Shown here one piece after another: positions 51,753 through 60,967 of a DNA stretch of 64,000 nucleotides. Below the pieces are notes generated by a model, which saw only the letters and a list, made by a program, of their open reading frames with translations, was not told the DNA's origin and did not search any database. The position numbers were made by a program, and so were the translations under genes. The stretch spans positions 1,054,001-1,118,000 of the forward strand of contig NZ_BNBD01000001.1 in the NCBI RefSeq assembly GCF_014654785.1, written 5' to 3'. How positions within the stretch are numbered: position 1 is the first letter of the stretch; the number at the start of each line of letters is the position of its first letter. Source of the stretch: Streptomyces mashuensis (GTDB lineage: Bacteria > Actinomycetota > Actinomycetes > Streptomycetales > Streptomycetaceae).

Positions 51753-53114
51753 TCAGGGGCGGAGCTCGCGGAGCGCGTCCTCCACCGCCCGGTGGAACGT
51801 CGGGTACGCGTAGATCATGTGCCGCAGGCCGTCCACCGGCACCCGTGCCTGCACCGCCACTGCCAGACCGTACAGCACCTCGCCGCCCGCCGGGCCCGCC
51901 GTGGTGGCGCCGACCAGGACGCCGTGGCCGGCGTCCTCCACGAGCTTGACGAAGCCGTCGTTGCCCGCCTTGTGGATCCAGCCGCGCGCCGACGACGGCA
52001 GCTGGGCGAGCCCCGTGCGCACCGCCAGCCCCTTCTCCCGCGCCTGGTGCTCCGTCAGTCCGACGGCGCCCACCTCGGGGTCGGTGAAGGTCGCCCGCGG
52101 CAGGGCCCGGTAGTCGGCGTCGGGGCCGGGCTCGCCCAGCACCGCCCGCGCCACGATCTCCGCCTCGTACATCGCCACGTGCGTGAAGGCGCCGTGGCCC
52201 GTGACGTCGCCGACCGCCCACAGCCCCGGGGCCACCAGCATCCGGCCGTCGGTCCGCAACGACCGCGCCGCCGGGTCCAGCCCGACCGTCTCCAGGCCGA
52301 TGTCCGTGATGTTCGGCCTGCGGCCCGTGGCCACCAGCAGCTGCTGCCCCGTCAGCTCCTCGCCGCTCTCCAGCACCAGCGTGAACCCGTCGCCGTCGTG
52401 GCGCACCCCGCTCGCCCGCGCCGCCGTGCGCACGGCCAGGCCCTCGTCGCCCAGCACCCGCGCCACCAGCTCCCCGGCCTCCGGCTCCTCCGCGGGCAGC
52501 AGCCGGTCCATGGCCTCCACGACCGTGACCGCGGTGCCGAACCGCGCGTACGCCTGCGCCAGTTCCACCCCCACCGCGCCGCCGCCGAGCACCAGCAGCG
52601 ACCGCGGCGGCTCCTTGGCGGACACCGCGTCGCGGTTGGTCCAGTACGGCACGGAGTCCAGCCCCGGTACCGGCGGGATCTGCGGCCGGCTGCCGGTTGC
52701 GACGACGACGCCGCGCCGCACCTCGAACACCTCGCCGCCGGCCTCGACGCGTCCCGGCCCGGCCAGCCGGCCCCGGCCGCGCACCAGGCGGCCGCCCTTG
52801 CCGGTGAACCGGTCGGCGGCCACCGTGTCGTCCCAGTCGTCGGTGGCGTCGTCCCGGATGCGGGCCGCCACCGGCGCCCAGTCCGGCGTCACCTGCGCCG
52901 AGCCGGCCATGCCGGGCACCCGGCGGGCCTCGGCCAGCAGATTCCCGGCCCGGATCATCATCTTGCTGGGCACGCAGGCCCAGTACGGGCACTCGCCGCC
53001 GACCAGCTCGGCCTCCACGCCCACCACGCTCAGCCCCGCCTCGGCCAGCCGCCCGGCCACGTGCTCGCCGCCGGGTCCCATGCCGATGACGACGACGTCC
53101 ACCTGCTCGGCCAC
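51753..53114 (-). CDS. Pyridine nucleotide-disulfide oxidoreductase (mercuric/lipoamide reductase-like)
   Basis: A 453-residue FAD enzyme: N-terminal VVVIGMGPGGEHVAGRLAEAG dinucleotide site, redox-active CPYWAC in GGECPYWACVPSK, NADPH site VLGGGAVGVELAQAYARFG, FAD motif GLWAVGDVTG and C-terminal YPTFHRAVEDAL with the His-Glu pair. CPYWAC is an unusual disulfide motif compared with CLNVGC, so the partner is not obviously lipoamide, glutathione or mycothione. GTG 53114 is chosen since GAGGAGG lies eight bases upstream. Confidence 0.92.
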   Translation of the reverse strand: MAEQVDVVVIGMGPGGEHVAGRLAEAGLSVVGVEAELVGGECPYWACVPSKMMIRAGNLLAEARRVPGMAGSAQVTPDWAPVAARIRDDATDDWDDTVAADRFTGKGGRLVRGRGRLAGPGRVEAGGEVFEVRRGVVVATGSRPQIPPVPGLDSVPYWTNRDAVSAKEPPRSLLVLGGGAVGVELAQAYARFGTAVTVVEAMDRLLPAEEPEAGELVARVLGDEGLAVRTAARASGVRHDGDGFTLVLESGEELTGQQLLVATGRRPNITDIGLETVGLDPAARSLRTDGRMLVAPGLWAVGDVTGHGAFTHVAMYEAEIVARAVLGEPGPDADYRALPRATFTDPEVGAVGLTEHQAREKGLAVRTGLAQLPSSARGWIHKAGNDGFVKLVEDAGHGVLVGATTAGPAGGEVLYGLAVAVQARVPVDGLRHMIYAYPTFHRAVEDALRELRP

Positions 53115-53200
53115 CGCCCGCACCTCCTCGCGTCCGCTCGGACCCTCACCATCCCACCGTGTTCCTCGGCAGGGCGGGAGCGACGCAGCCGCGGTGCCGG

Positions 53201-54037
53201 CTACACCGAGGTGTCGAGGATGACGCGGGCCACCAGCGCCGGGTCGTCGTTCATCGGGACGTGGCCGCAGCCGGGCAGCCGTACCAGGCGGGCGCCGGGG
53301 ATCGTCTGCTTGGCCCGCACGCCCTGGCGCCGTACCAGCACCCGGTCCCGGGTGCCCCAGGCGACCGTCACCGGCATGCCGGGCACGTCGTGGACGAAGC
53401 GCAGGTGCCGCCCGGCGGCCAGCGTGGGCTCGAAGCCCGTCGCCGCCCGCATGGCCCGCGTCTCGGCCAGCAGCGCGTCGGGCGAGCGGCGCCCGGGCCG
53501 CGCGTAGATCGAGCCCACCATCGCCGCGCGCCCGGCGGTGGTCCGGGCCAGACGCTCCACCAGGGCCTCGGGCAGCCGCAGCGCGCCCTGCCGCAGGGCC
53601 GTCAGCACCGCGAACGCGTACAGGCGCTCCGCGTCCGTCCAGAAGCCGCCGGGGGAGAGGGCGGTGACGGACCGTACGAGCTTCTCGTGGCCCAGCTGGA
53701 GCGCCAGCAGCCCGCCCAGGGAGTTGCCCGCCACGTGCGGCACGCCCAGGCCCAGCGCGTCGAAGAAGGCGCGCAGCACCGCCGTCACGGACCGCAGCTC
53801 GTGGGGGTAGCCGGCGGGGAGGGCCGAGGAGGCGCCGAAACCGGGCAGGTCGAGCGCGATCACGTCCCGCTCGGCCGCCAGGATGCCGATGACCGGGTCC
53901 CACACCTGGAGGTGGTGGCCGATCCCGTGGAGCAGCACCAGCGGCTCGCCGCTGCCGAGCCGTTCGTACGTCACGTCGACGGTGGCCGGTCCGGCACCGG
54001 TGGTGAAGGGGAGGGGGAGGGAGACGGTCTCGGCCAT
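53201..54037 (-). CDS. Alpha/beta hydrolase
   Basis: A 278-residue hydrolase with oxyanion region VLLHGIGHHLQVWD, nucleophile elbow HVAGNSLGGLLALQLG, acid region AWGTRDRVLV and His in PGCGHVPMNDDP; the catalytic triad looks complete. Substrate unknown. It diverges from the ECF sigma factor gene with 79 bases between and may be one of its targets, as ECF41 sigma factors often control a neighbouring oxidoreductase or hydrolase. Confidence 0.9.
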   Translation of the reverse strand: MAETVSLPLPFTTGAGPATVDVTYERLGSGEPLVLLHGIGHHLQVWDPVIGILAAERDVIALDLPGFGASSALPAGYPHELRSVTAVLRAFFDALGLGVPHVAGNSLGGLLALQLGHEKLVRSVTALSPGGFWTDAERLYAFAVLTALRQGALRLPEALVERLARTTAGRAAMVGSIYARPGRRSPDALLAETRAMRAATGFEPTLAAGRHLRFVHDVPGMPVTVAWGTRDRVLVRRQGVRAKQTIPGARLVRLPGCGHVPMNDDPALVARVILDTSV

Positions 54038-54116
54038 GCGCTGACTCCTCGTCGTCCTGGGGCTGCCTTCCGAGACAGAATGTCAGCAACGGTTACTGCT
54101 GGGTAGAGTGGCGGGC

Positions 54117-55037
54117 GTGAGCACGACGACCGACGCCGGGTCCCCCGAGACCTTCGAGGAACACCGCGCCACGCTCACCGGCGTGGCCTACCGCATGCTC
54201 GGCCGCTTCGCCGACGCCGAGGACGTCGTGCAGGAGGCGTGGCTGCGCTGGTCCGCCGCGGACCGCTCCGACGTGCGGGACGTCCGCGGCTACCTGGTGC
54301 GCGTCACCACCCGCCTGGCCCTCGACCGGCTGCGGCAGGCGCAGGCCCGGCGCGAGGCGTACGTGGGGCCGTGGCTGCCGGAACCCGTCGCCACCGACCT
54401 CGCCCGCGACGTCGCCGGCCGTGTGCCCGACACCGCCGAGCGCGCAGTCCTCGCCGACTCCGTCTCGCTGGCCCTGCTGGTGGTGCTGGAGTCGCTCTCC
54501 CCGCTGGAACGCGCCGTGTTCGTGCTGCGCGAGGCGTTCGGCTTCCCGTACCACGACATCGCCCGCGCCCTGGACCGGTCCGAGGCGGCCGTACGGCAGC
54601 TCGCCGGCCGTGCCCGCCGGCACGTCGAGGAACGCCGGCCCCGCTTCGACGTCGACCCGGCCCGGCAGCGCGCCCTCACCGAACGGTTCCTGGCCGCCGC
54701 CGGCGGCGGCAGCCTGGAGGACCTGCTGGAGCTGCTCGCCCCCGACGTCCGCCTGGTCGGCGACAGCGGCGGCAAGGCCAAGGGCCCGCTGCGCGTCATC
54801 CAGGGCGCGGACAAGGTCGCCCGCTTCCTCGTCGCGGTCGCCGCCGTGCCGCTCGACGAGCCCGAGCTGCGCCTGGCGGAGGTCAACGGGGCGCTCGCGG
54901 CGCTGCTGCTGTCGGCGGGCCGGCCCAGCTCGGTGGTCGGCCTCGACATCACCGACGGGCGCATCACCACCGTCTACCTGATGCGCAACCCCGACAAGCT
55001 CGCCGCGGCCGTCGCGGGGCCGCGCCGCCTGTCCTGA
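54117..55037 (+). CDS. ECF41-family RNA polymerase sigma factor
   Basis: A 306-residue sigma factor. Sigma-2 region (YRMLGRFADAEDVVQEAWLRW) and sigma-4 region (LSPLERAVFVLREAFGFPYHDIARAL) are followed by a SnoaL-like C-terminal extension carrying DSGGKAKG, the D-x-GGK signature of ECF41 by which the extension controls activity in place of an anti-sigma factor. GTG 54117 or GTG 54108 is the start; neither has a strong ribosome site. Confidence 0.92.
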   Translation: MSTTTDAGSPETFEEHRATLTGVAYRMLGRFADAEDVVQEAWLRWSAADRSDVRDVRGYLVRVTTRLALDRLRQAQARREAYVGPWLPEPVATDLARDVAGRVPDTAERAVLADSVSLALLVVLESLSPLERAVFVLREAFGFPYHDIARALDRSEAAVRQLAGRARRHVEERRPRFDVDPARQRALTERFLAAAGGGSLEDLLELLAPDVRLVGDSGGKAKGPLRVIQGADKVARFLVAVAAVPLDEPELRLAEVNGALAALLLSAGRPSSVVGLDITDGRITTVYLMRNPDKLAAAVAGPRRLS

Positions 55038-55085
55038 CGTACGGTTCCCGCCGTGGCCTAGGCCGTGTCCGGGGATCATGCGGTG

Positions 55086-55216
55086 CCCCGTAGGGGCGCG
55101 GGGAACTGCGCGATCAGCCGGCGACAGCCCGCAGTCGACGTGCCGAGGCGCAGCGCGGCACCCCATCTGCGGGCGCGTCGTGGCCGGTCGCGCAGTTCCC
55201 CGCGCCCCTTACGGGG
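55086..55216. repeat. Streptomyces palindromic intergenic repeat
   Basis: Terminal arms (about 55086-55113 and 55188-55216) containing GGGGCGCGGGGAACTGCGCG and its complement pair with a single bulge, around a GC-rich centre. This GCGCGGGGAACTGCGCG element occurs in many copies in Streptomyces genomes between genes. It occupies most of the 216-base gap between the sigma factor and SDR genes and may also terminate both. Confidence 0.75.
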
Positions 55217-55253
55217 CGCTGTGGTGGCGCCTGACGAAGACCCGCCCGACACC

Positions 55254-56012
55254 CTAGAGGCCGCCCGCGACGCGCAGCACCGCGCCCGTGGTGTACGAGG
55301 CCTCTGGCGACAGCAGCCACGCCACCGCACCGGCGATCTCCGCCGGTGCGCCGGCCCGGCTCATCGGCACGCGCGCGGCGGCGGTCCGCGCCCGGTCCGG
55401 GGCGCCCATCGCCGCGTGGATGTCCGTGTCGACCAGGCCCGGCTGCACCGAGTTGACCCGCACGCCCTCCTCGGCCAGCTCCTTGGCCAGGCCCACCGTC
55501 AGCGCGTCCACGGCCGCCTTGCTGGCCGCGTAGTGCACGTACTCGCCGGGGCTGCCCAGCGTGGCCGCCGCCGAGGAGATGTTGACGATCGAGCCGCCCG
55601 CGCCGCCGTGCCGCGTCGACATCTCCAGCGCGGCGCGCCGGGAACAGAGCAGCACCCCCATCAGGTTGACGTCCACCACGCGCCGCATCCGCTCCACCGG
55701 CGTCTCCGTGAAGCGGCCCAACAGGCCCGTGACACCCGCGTTGTTGACCAGGCCCGTCACCGGGCCGAGCCGGTCGCGCACGGAGGCGAAGAAGGACTCC
55801 ACGCCCTGCTCGTCGCTCACGTCGACCCGGCCCGCCCAGCATTCGGCGCCCTCGGCACGCACCGCGGCCGCCGTCTCCTCGGCGGCCTCGTGGTCGCGTT
55901 CGTACCCGATGGCCACCCGGTGCCCCGCCTGCGCCAGCCGCACCGCGACGGCCGCGCCGATGCCGCGTCCGCCGCCGGTGACCACCGTGACCCGGGCCCT
56001 GGACTCCTCCAC
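55254..56012 (-). CDS. Short-chain dehydrogenase/reductase
   Basis: A 252-residue classical SDR: TVVTGGGRGIGAAVAVRLA cofactor site, LVNNAGVTG, catalytic Ser in VNISSAAATLG, YVHYAASKAAVDALTVGLA with the Tyr-Lys pair, and C-terminal VLRVAGGL. FabG-like; substrate unknown. GTG start with GGGGAG upstream. It is divergent from a GntR regulator across a region holding a DasR-like palindrome. Confidence 0.93.
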   Translation of the reverse strand: MEESRARVTVVTGGGRGIGAAVAVRLAQAGHRVAIGYERDHEAAEETAAAVRAEGAECWAGRVDVSDEQGVESFFASVRDRLGPVTGLVNNAGVTGLLGRFTETPVERMRRVVDVNLMGVLLCSRRAALEMSTRHGGAGGSIVNISSAAATLGSPGEYVHYAASKAAVDALTVGLAKELAEEGVRVNSVQPGLVDTDIHAAMGAPDRARTAAARVPMSRAGAPAEIAGAVAWLLSPEASYTTGAVLRVAGGL

Positions 56013-56094
56013 TGCCGCTCCCCTGTTCGATCAGCTTGATCATCGAACGGTACCCCGGGTACGGGAGGGGCCGGGGAGCACGTCCCCGGCAGCA

Positions 56095-56108
56095 TTGGTC
56101 TTGACCAA
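56095..56108. promoter_or_regulatory. DasR-type (dre-like) palindrome
   Basis: TTGGTCTTGACCAA is a perfect 6-base inverted repeat around TT and matches the TGGTCTAGACCA consensus of GntR/DasR sites at all but a central position. It lies between the SDR and GntR genes, about 85 bases from each start, and may be the GntR autoregulatory site or a true DasR target. Confidence 0.6.
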
Positions 56109-56192
56109 GGGGGCGGTCGGTCCTATGGTCGCAGGCATACTGCAACAACCTTTAATAAAGAAGCGCGCGAAATCCCTTTGCGGAGGATCAGG

Positions 56193-56945
56193 GTGGGGAC
56201 CACGCAGCCGGAACCGGTGCCGGAGCCGAAGTACTGGCATCTGAAGACCGTGCTCAGCGACGCACTGGACTCGGAGTTCGCCGTCGGCGAGATCCTGCCG
56301 AACGAGCGCGAGCTCGCCGCCCGGTTCGGCGTCGCCCGCGCGACGCTCCGCCAGGCGCTCGAGCAGCTGGAACTGGAGGGCCGGCTCCAGCGCCGCCGCG
56401 GGGTGGGCACCACCGTGGCGCCGCCGCGGATGGGCGTGGCCGTCGCCGACCCCGGGCACTCCTGGCCCGGCAGCGTCCCCGACGCCTGGCAGCTCGTCGA
56501 CAGCGAGCGCGCCGTGCCGCCCCCGGCCGTGGCGAGGCTGCTGGCCACCGCCCCGGACGAGGCGGTGCACACCGTGCGGCGCAGCCGCAAGACCCGCGGC
56601 CAGCCCGTCGCCGGCGAACTCCTCTACGTGCCCGCCGCCAGCGTGCCCGGCCTGGCCGCCATCGAGCCGTCCGCCGGCCCCGCCCGCGCTCGTGCCGTTC
56701 TGCGTGAGCTCCAGCGGCTGCACCTGGAGGGCGAGGACCGGGCGGTGGAGCTCGGCTCGGCCGGCGCGGAGGACGCCAAGCAGCTCGACCGCCTCCCCGG
56801 CGCCCCCGTCCTGCTGGTGACCACCCGTTACTTCGCCGCGGGCCGCACCGCCGCGGTGTCCGTGGCCACGTACCGCGCCGACACCTGCCGGCTCACCTTC
56901 GGCGAGGCCGACCGGCCGCCGGCCGTGGAGCTGCTGGCCGGCTGA
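56193..56945 (+). CDS. GntR/HutC-family regulator
   Basis: A 250-residue regulator: winged helix (LPNERELAARFGVARATLRQALEQLELEGRL in parts) and a UTRA-type ligand domain, which in this subfamily binds a sugar phosphate or related metabolite. GTG 56193 has GGAGG six bases upstream. Its 3' neighbour is a convergent ROK regulator, and the dre-like palindrome lies upstream, which together suggests control of amino-sugar or carbohydrate use. Confidence 0.9.
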   Translation: MGTTQPEPVPEPKYWHLKTVLSDALDSEFAVGEILPNERELAARFGVARATLRQALEQLELEGRLQRRRGVGTTVAPPRMGVAVADPGHSWPGSVPDAWQLVDSERAVPPPAVARLLATAPDEAVHTVRRSRKTRGQPVAGELLYVPAASVPGLAAIEPSAGPARARAVLRELQRLHLEGEDRAVELGSAGAEDAKQLDRLPGAPVLLVTTRYFAAGRTAAVSVATYRADTCRLTFGEADRPPAVELLAG

Positions 56946-56963
56946 CGCCTGCCACCGGCCGGT

Positions 56964-58121
56964 TCACCGGCGCGCCGTGACCGTGCTCTCGACCGCGAAC
57001 AGCTGTTCCTCCACGTGGTCCAGGGCCAGCCGCAGCGCGCCGGTCGCCACGGCCGCCTCGCCCAGCAGCGACTGGGCCACCCGCGGCGGCCGCAGGCAGT
57101 AGCGGGCCAGCTCGGTGCGGAGCGGGTCGAGCACGCCCTCCAGGCCGGCCGCCCAGCCGCCCACCACGACCAGCTCCGGGTCGAGCGCCAGCACCAGCGC
57201 CGCCACGTCGTGCACCAGCCGCCGCAGGTAGCGCGCCACGGCGGCGCGGGCCTGCTCGTCGCCCTGCCGCGCGCGGGCGAACACCCCCGCCACCTGTGCC
57301 TCGTCCAGCGGGTGCAGCGGCTCCCCGGTGGTGGACAGCACCTCCTCGGGGGTGGCCTCGCGGCCCAGCAGGTGCAGCGCCCCGATCTCGCCGGCCGCCC
57401 CGCCGAAGCCGCGGTGCAGCCGGCCCCCGATCAGCGAACCGGCGCCGGGGCTCAGCCCGGCCAGGACGAACACCACGTCGTCGGAGCCGGTGGCCGCGCC
57501 CTTCCAGTGCTCGGCGACGGCCGCGGCGTTGGCGTCGTTCTCCACCAGCACCGGGCAGCGGAACGACCGCCGCAGCCGCTCCCCGAGCCGCAGCCCCGTC
57601 CAGCCCGGCAGCGCCGTGCCCAGCCGGACGGTGCCGTCGGCCTCCACGATGCCGGGGGTCGCCACGCCCACGGCGCGCAGCGCCGAGCGCGGCACGCCGG
57701 TGCGGCCCAGCAGGTCCGTCACGGCGGTCCGCACCTTCTCCAGCCGCTCCTCGGCCGGGGCCGCGGCGGGGACCTCCACGTGCGCGGAGCCCCGTACCCG
57801 GCCGCCGAGGTCGGCGAGCAGGGCGGCGATGCGGTGCGGGCCGATCTCGATGCCCAGCAGGTGCCCCGCCTCCACCCGGAAGCGGAACCTGCGGGCGGGC
57901 CGCCCCTGACGGCGCGTGGCGCCCTCCGCGACGGCGGCCTCCTCCACCAGCCCGGCGGCCACCAGCCCCTCGACCACGCCTTCGACGGTCGGCCGGGACA
58001 GTCCCGTGTCGTTCACCAGGTCCGTGAGCGTGGCGGTCTCGGCGGCACGCAGGGCGTGCAGCACGACGGCCGAGTTGATCCGCCGCAGCAGGGACGGGTC
58101 CCCTCCGGTGAGCCGTCCCAA
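56964..58121 (-). CDS. ROK-family transcriptional regulator
   Basis: A 385-residue protein: N-terminal winged helix (LTDLVNDTGLSRPTVEGVVEGL in parts) fused to a ROK sugar-kinase-like domain (GVATPGIVEADG, VENDANAAAVAEHW). The zinc motif CxCGxxGC of active ROK kinases is absent (GAAGEIGALHLLG), so this is a regulator rather than a glucokinase. Convergent with the GntR gene, 18 bases apart. Confidence 0.93.
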   Translation of the reverse strand: MGRLTGGDPSLLRRINSAVVLHALRAAETATLTDLVNDTGLSRPTVEGVVEGLVAAGLVEEAAVAEGATRRQGRPARRFRFRVEAGHLLGIEIGPHRIAALLADLGGRVRGSAHVEVPAAAPAEERLEKVRTAVTDLLGRTGVPRSALRAVGVATPGIVEADGTVRLGTALPGWTGLRLGERLRRSFRCPVLVENDANAAAVAEHWKGAATGSDDVVFVLAGLSPGAGSLIGGRLHRGFGGAAGEIGALHLLGREATPEEVLSTTGEPLHPLDEAQVAGVFARARQGDEQARAAVARYLRRLVHDVAALVLALDPELVVVGGWAAGLEGVLDPLRTELARYCLRPPRVAQSLLGEAAVATGALRLALDHVEEQLFAVESTVTARR

Positions 58122-58208
58122 CGTGCCGCCTCCTTCGCGCCCCTTTTTGCGTGGCCTTTGCCCGCCCGGATGGTATCCGGTGGACCGGTGGGCAGCGAGC
58201 GCCGGTAC

Positions 58209-58859
58209 TCACCCCGGCACAACGAATCCCGACTCGTACGCCGCGATCACCGCCTGCGTGCGGTCCCGCGCCCCCAGCTTGGCCAGCAACGCGCTGACAT
58301 GCGTCTTCACCGTCTCGGTGCCCAGCGTCAGGGCCCGCGCGATCTCGGCGTTCGACAGACCGCGGGCCATCAGCCGCAGCACGTCCTCCTCCCTCGCCGT
58401 CAGCGCGGCCCGCTCCAGCACCGCCCGCGCCCGCGCGCTGCCCCGCGCCGCCGCCATCGTCCGCAGTGCCGCCGGGAACAGCAGCGACTCGCCGGAGGCC
58501 ACCAGCCGCACCGCGTGCACCACGTCCGCCGGGGCGGCCCGTTTGAGCAGGAACCCGTCCGCGCCGGCCCGCAGCGCGTCGTAGACGTACGCGTCGTTCT
58601 CGAAGGTCGTCACCACCAGGATCTTCGGTGGCGTGTCCACCGCGCGCAGCACGGCCCGGGTGGCCTCGATGCCGTCCAGCAACGGCATACGGACGTCCAT
58701 GGCCACCACGTCGGGGCGCAGTTCGCGGACCAGCGGCAGCACGGCGGCGCCGTCGGCCGCCTCGCCCGTCACTTCGATGTCCGGCTGCGCCTCCAGAATG
58801 GCGCGCAACCCGGCACGGACCAGCGGTTCGTCGTCGACCAGCAGCACGGATATCGGCAC
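58209..58859 (-). CDS. NarL/LuxR-type response regulator
   Basis: A 216-residue two-component regulator: receiver with VLLVDDEPLVRAGL and phosphoacceptor Asp in VVAMDVRMPLLDG, switch Thr and Lys in VVTTFEND and FLLKRAAP, and a C-terminal LuxR HTH (TAREEDVLRLMARGLSNAEI; TVKTHVSALLAKLGARDR). It starts with GTG 10 bases after the histidine kinase stop and so forms an operon with it. Likely target: the divergent ABC exporter genes at 60230. Confidence 0.94.
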   Translation of the reverse strand: MPISVLLVDDEPLVRAGLRAILEAQPDIEVTGEAADGAAVLPLVRELRPDVVAMDVRMPLLDGIEATRAVLRAVDTPPKILVVTTFENDAYVYDALRAGADGFLLKRAAPADVVHAVRLVASGESLLFPAALRTMAAARGSARARAVLERAALTAREEDVLRLMARGLSNAEIARALTLGTETVKTHVSALLAKLGARDRTQAVIAAYESGFVVPG

Positions 58860-58869
58860 GGCGACCACC

Positions 58870-60087
58870 CTACGCGGCGTTGCCGAGCGCACCGTCGAAC
58901 GGCAGCACCGCCCGTACCCGCCACCCGTCGCCGTCGGGACCGGCCTCGGCCCGCCCGCCCAGCAGCGCGGCCCGCTCGCGGATCCCCCGCAGCCCGCTGC
59001 CGCTCCCGCCGGCCGCACCGCCCGCCGGTCCACGGGCGGCGCCCGTGGGCGAGCCGTTGCGTATCTCCAGCTCCAGGGCGTCCGGCCCGGCGGCTATCCG
59101 CACCGACACCGGGACGGCACCGGCATGCCGCACCACGTTCGTCAGCGCCTCCTGGAGGATGCGGTAGCCCTCCCGCGACACCGGCCCCGGCACGGCCTCC
59201 GGAGCCCCGGTCACCTCCGCGTCGACCTCGGCCCCCGAGCCCCGGGCCGCCGCCAGCAGCCGCTCCACCTCGGCCAGCGAGGGGCGCCGGGCGGGGGCCG
59301 GCACGTCCTCCCGCAGCACCTTCAGCACCCGGTCCAGCTCCTCCAGCGCCTGCCGCCCCGACTCCTCCACGGCCTCCAGCGCCCGCTGCGTGAACTCCTC
59401 GGAACGCACCGCCCGCGCCGCACCCGCCTGCACCACCATCACCGTCAGCGCGTGCCCCACCGAGTCGTGCAGTTCCCGGGCCAGCCGGTTGTGCTCCAGC
59501 AGCCGCTCCGTACGGGCCTCCAGCGCCGCCAGTCGCTCGGCCGCCGACGGCCCCAGCAACGCCCGCGCGGCACGCGCCGCCACCGCGCCCACCGGTATGA
59601 CGAAGGCCGGCAGGAGCACAAGGCACCCCAACGCCGCCGGCACACACCACCAGCGGTCCCCCGCAGCGCCCAGCAGCCGGACCACCAGCGTCGGCAGATG
59701 CACGCTCAGGAACGCCGTGGCCATCCCCAGCTCGTACCGCAGCACCAGCCACAGCACCGTACGCCCGCGGTCCCCCCAGGACCGCGAGGGCGCCGCCCCG
59801 AACTGCCCACCCCCACCCTCTCCTTCTGCGGGAAAGAGCAGCAACTGGGCCTGCATCCCCTCCGCCAGCCGCGTCCGCGGCAGCAGCCCCAGCGCCACCA
59901 GCAGCGGCAGCGGCACCACCAGCAGCCACGCGCCCCGCACCGTGTCGACGTCCCCGACACCGGGGAAGACCACGACGCACGCCGCCGCGACCACCACCGC
60001 CACGAGGAGGTGGAGCCAGCGCGTGTACGTCACCGAACGGAACAGCGGACGCAGAGGATTCGGCGGAGCAGACAGGAGTTTCAGCAC
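58870..60087 (-). CDS. Sensor histidine kinase (HisKA_3 type)
   Basis: A 405-residue kinase. Several N-terminal transmembrane helices (LLVAVVVAAACVVVFPGV; LLVVPLPLLVALGLL; and two more before residue 190) are followed by the HisKA_3 dimerisation box ARELHDSVGHALTVMVVQAG with the phosphorylated His, and an HATPase_c domain (EALTNVVRHAGA; GSGLRGIRERAALLGG). GTG 60087 gives the usual short leader. It pairs with the response regulator downstream. Confidence 0.93.
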   Translation of the reverse strand: MLKLLSAPPNPLRPLFRSVTYTRWLHLLVAVVVAAACVVVFPGVGDVDTVRGAWLLVVPLPLLVALGLLPRTRLAEGMQAQLLLFPAEGEGGGGQFGAAPSRSWGDRGRTVLWLVLRYELGMATAFLSVHLPTLVVRLLGAAGDRWWCVPAALGCLVLLPAFVIPVGAVAARAARALLGPSAAERLAALEARTERLLEHNRLARELHDSVGHALTVMVVQAGAARAVRSEEFTQRALEAVEESGRQALEELDRVLKVLREDVPAPARRPSLAEVERLLAAARGSGAEVDAEVTGAPEAVPGPVSREGYRILQEALTNVVRHAGAVPVSVRIAAGPDALELEIRNGSPTGAARGPAGGAAGGSGSGLRGIRERAALLGGRAEAGPDGDGWRVRAVLPFDGALGNAA

Positions 60088-60229
60088 ACCCGCATCCTGC
60101 CAAGCGACCCGCCCCCGCCACCTCCCCCGCCCGGGGGAGAAACCCCATGTCACCACCCCCTCGCGCGAGGGAGGAGCCACCCGCCCGCGGGGGATCACGC
60201 ACCCCCGGCCGACGGGCCAGCCTTGAGCC

Positions 60230-60967
60230 ATGACCTCGATCGACATCCGCGGCCTCACCAAGCGCTACGGCCCCGTCCGTGCCCTGGACGACCTGACCGT
60301 CACCATCGAACCCGGCCGCGTCACCGGCTTCCTCGGCCCCAACGGCGCCGGCAAGACGACCACGATGCGCGTCGTCCTCGGCCTCGACCGCCCCACCTCC
60401 GGCACCGCCCTCGTCGGTGGCCGCCCCTACGCCACGCTCCCCGACCCGTTGCGGCACGTCGGCGCGCTCCTCGACGCCTCCGCCGCGCACCCGGCCCGCA
60501 CCGCCCGCGACCACCTGCTCACCCTCGCCCTCACCCACCGCATCCCGGCCGCCCGCGTCGACCGGCTGCTGGAGGAGACGGGCCTGGCCTCCGCCGCCCG
60601 GCGCCGGGTGCGCACCTTCTCCCTCGGCATGCGCCAGCGCCTCGGCCTGGCCGCCGCGCTCCTCGGCGACCCGCCCGTCGTCCTGCTCGACGAGCCGACC
60701 AACGGCCTCGACCCCGAAGGCATCGTCCACCTGCGGAACCTGACGCGCCGCCTGGCCGACGAGGGCCGCACGGTGCTGATCTCCAGCCACCTCATGGGGG
60801 AGATCGCCCGGGTCGCCGACCACCTGGTCGTCCTCGGGCAGGGCCGGCTGCTGGCCGACGCGCCCCTGGACCGCTTCACGGCCTCCCACGCCTCGCTGGA
60901 GGACGCCTACTTCGCCCTCACCACCCCGTTCGCCGACCACGCCGCCCCGGAAGGCCGCCGCCCATGA
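60230..60967 (+). CDS. ABC transporter ATP-binding protein
   Basis: A 245-residue ABC-2-type ATPase: Walker A GPNGAGKTTT, signature FSLGMRQRLGLAAALLG and Walker B VVLLDEPTNGLDPEG. It energises export by the permease whose ATG overlaps its stop (ATGA at 60964). Divergent from the two-component system, which probably regulates it. The substrate is unknown; lantibiotic/antibiotic-resistance exporters have this layout. Confidence 0.94.
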   Translation: MTSIDIRGLTKRYGPVRALDDLTVTIEPGRVTGFLGPNGAGKTTTMRVVLGLDRPTSGTALVGGRPYATLPDPLRHVGALLDASAAHPARTARDHLLTLALTHRIPAARVDRLLEETGLASAARRRVRTFSLGMRQRLGLAAALLGDPPVVLLDEPTNGLDPEGIVHLRNLTRRLADEGRTVLISSHLMGEIARVADHLVVLGQGRLLADAPLDRFTASHASLEDAYFALTTPFADHAAPEGRRP

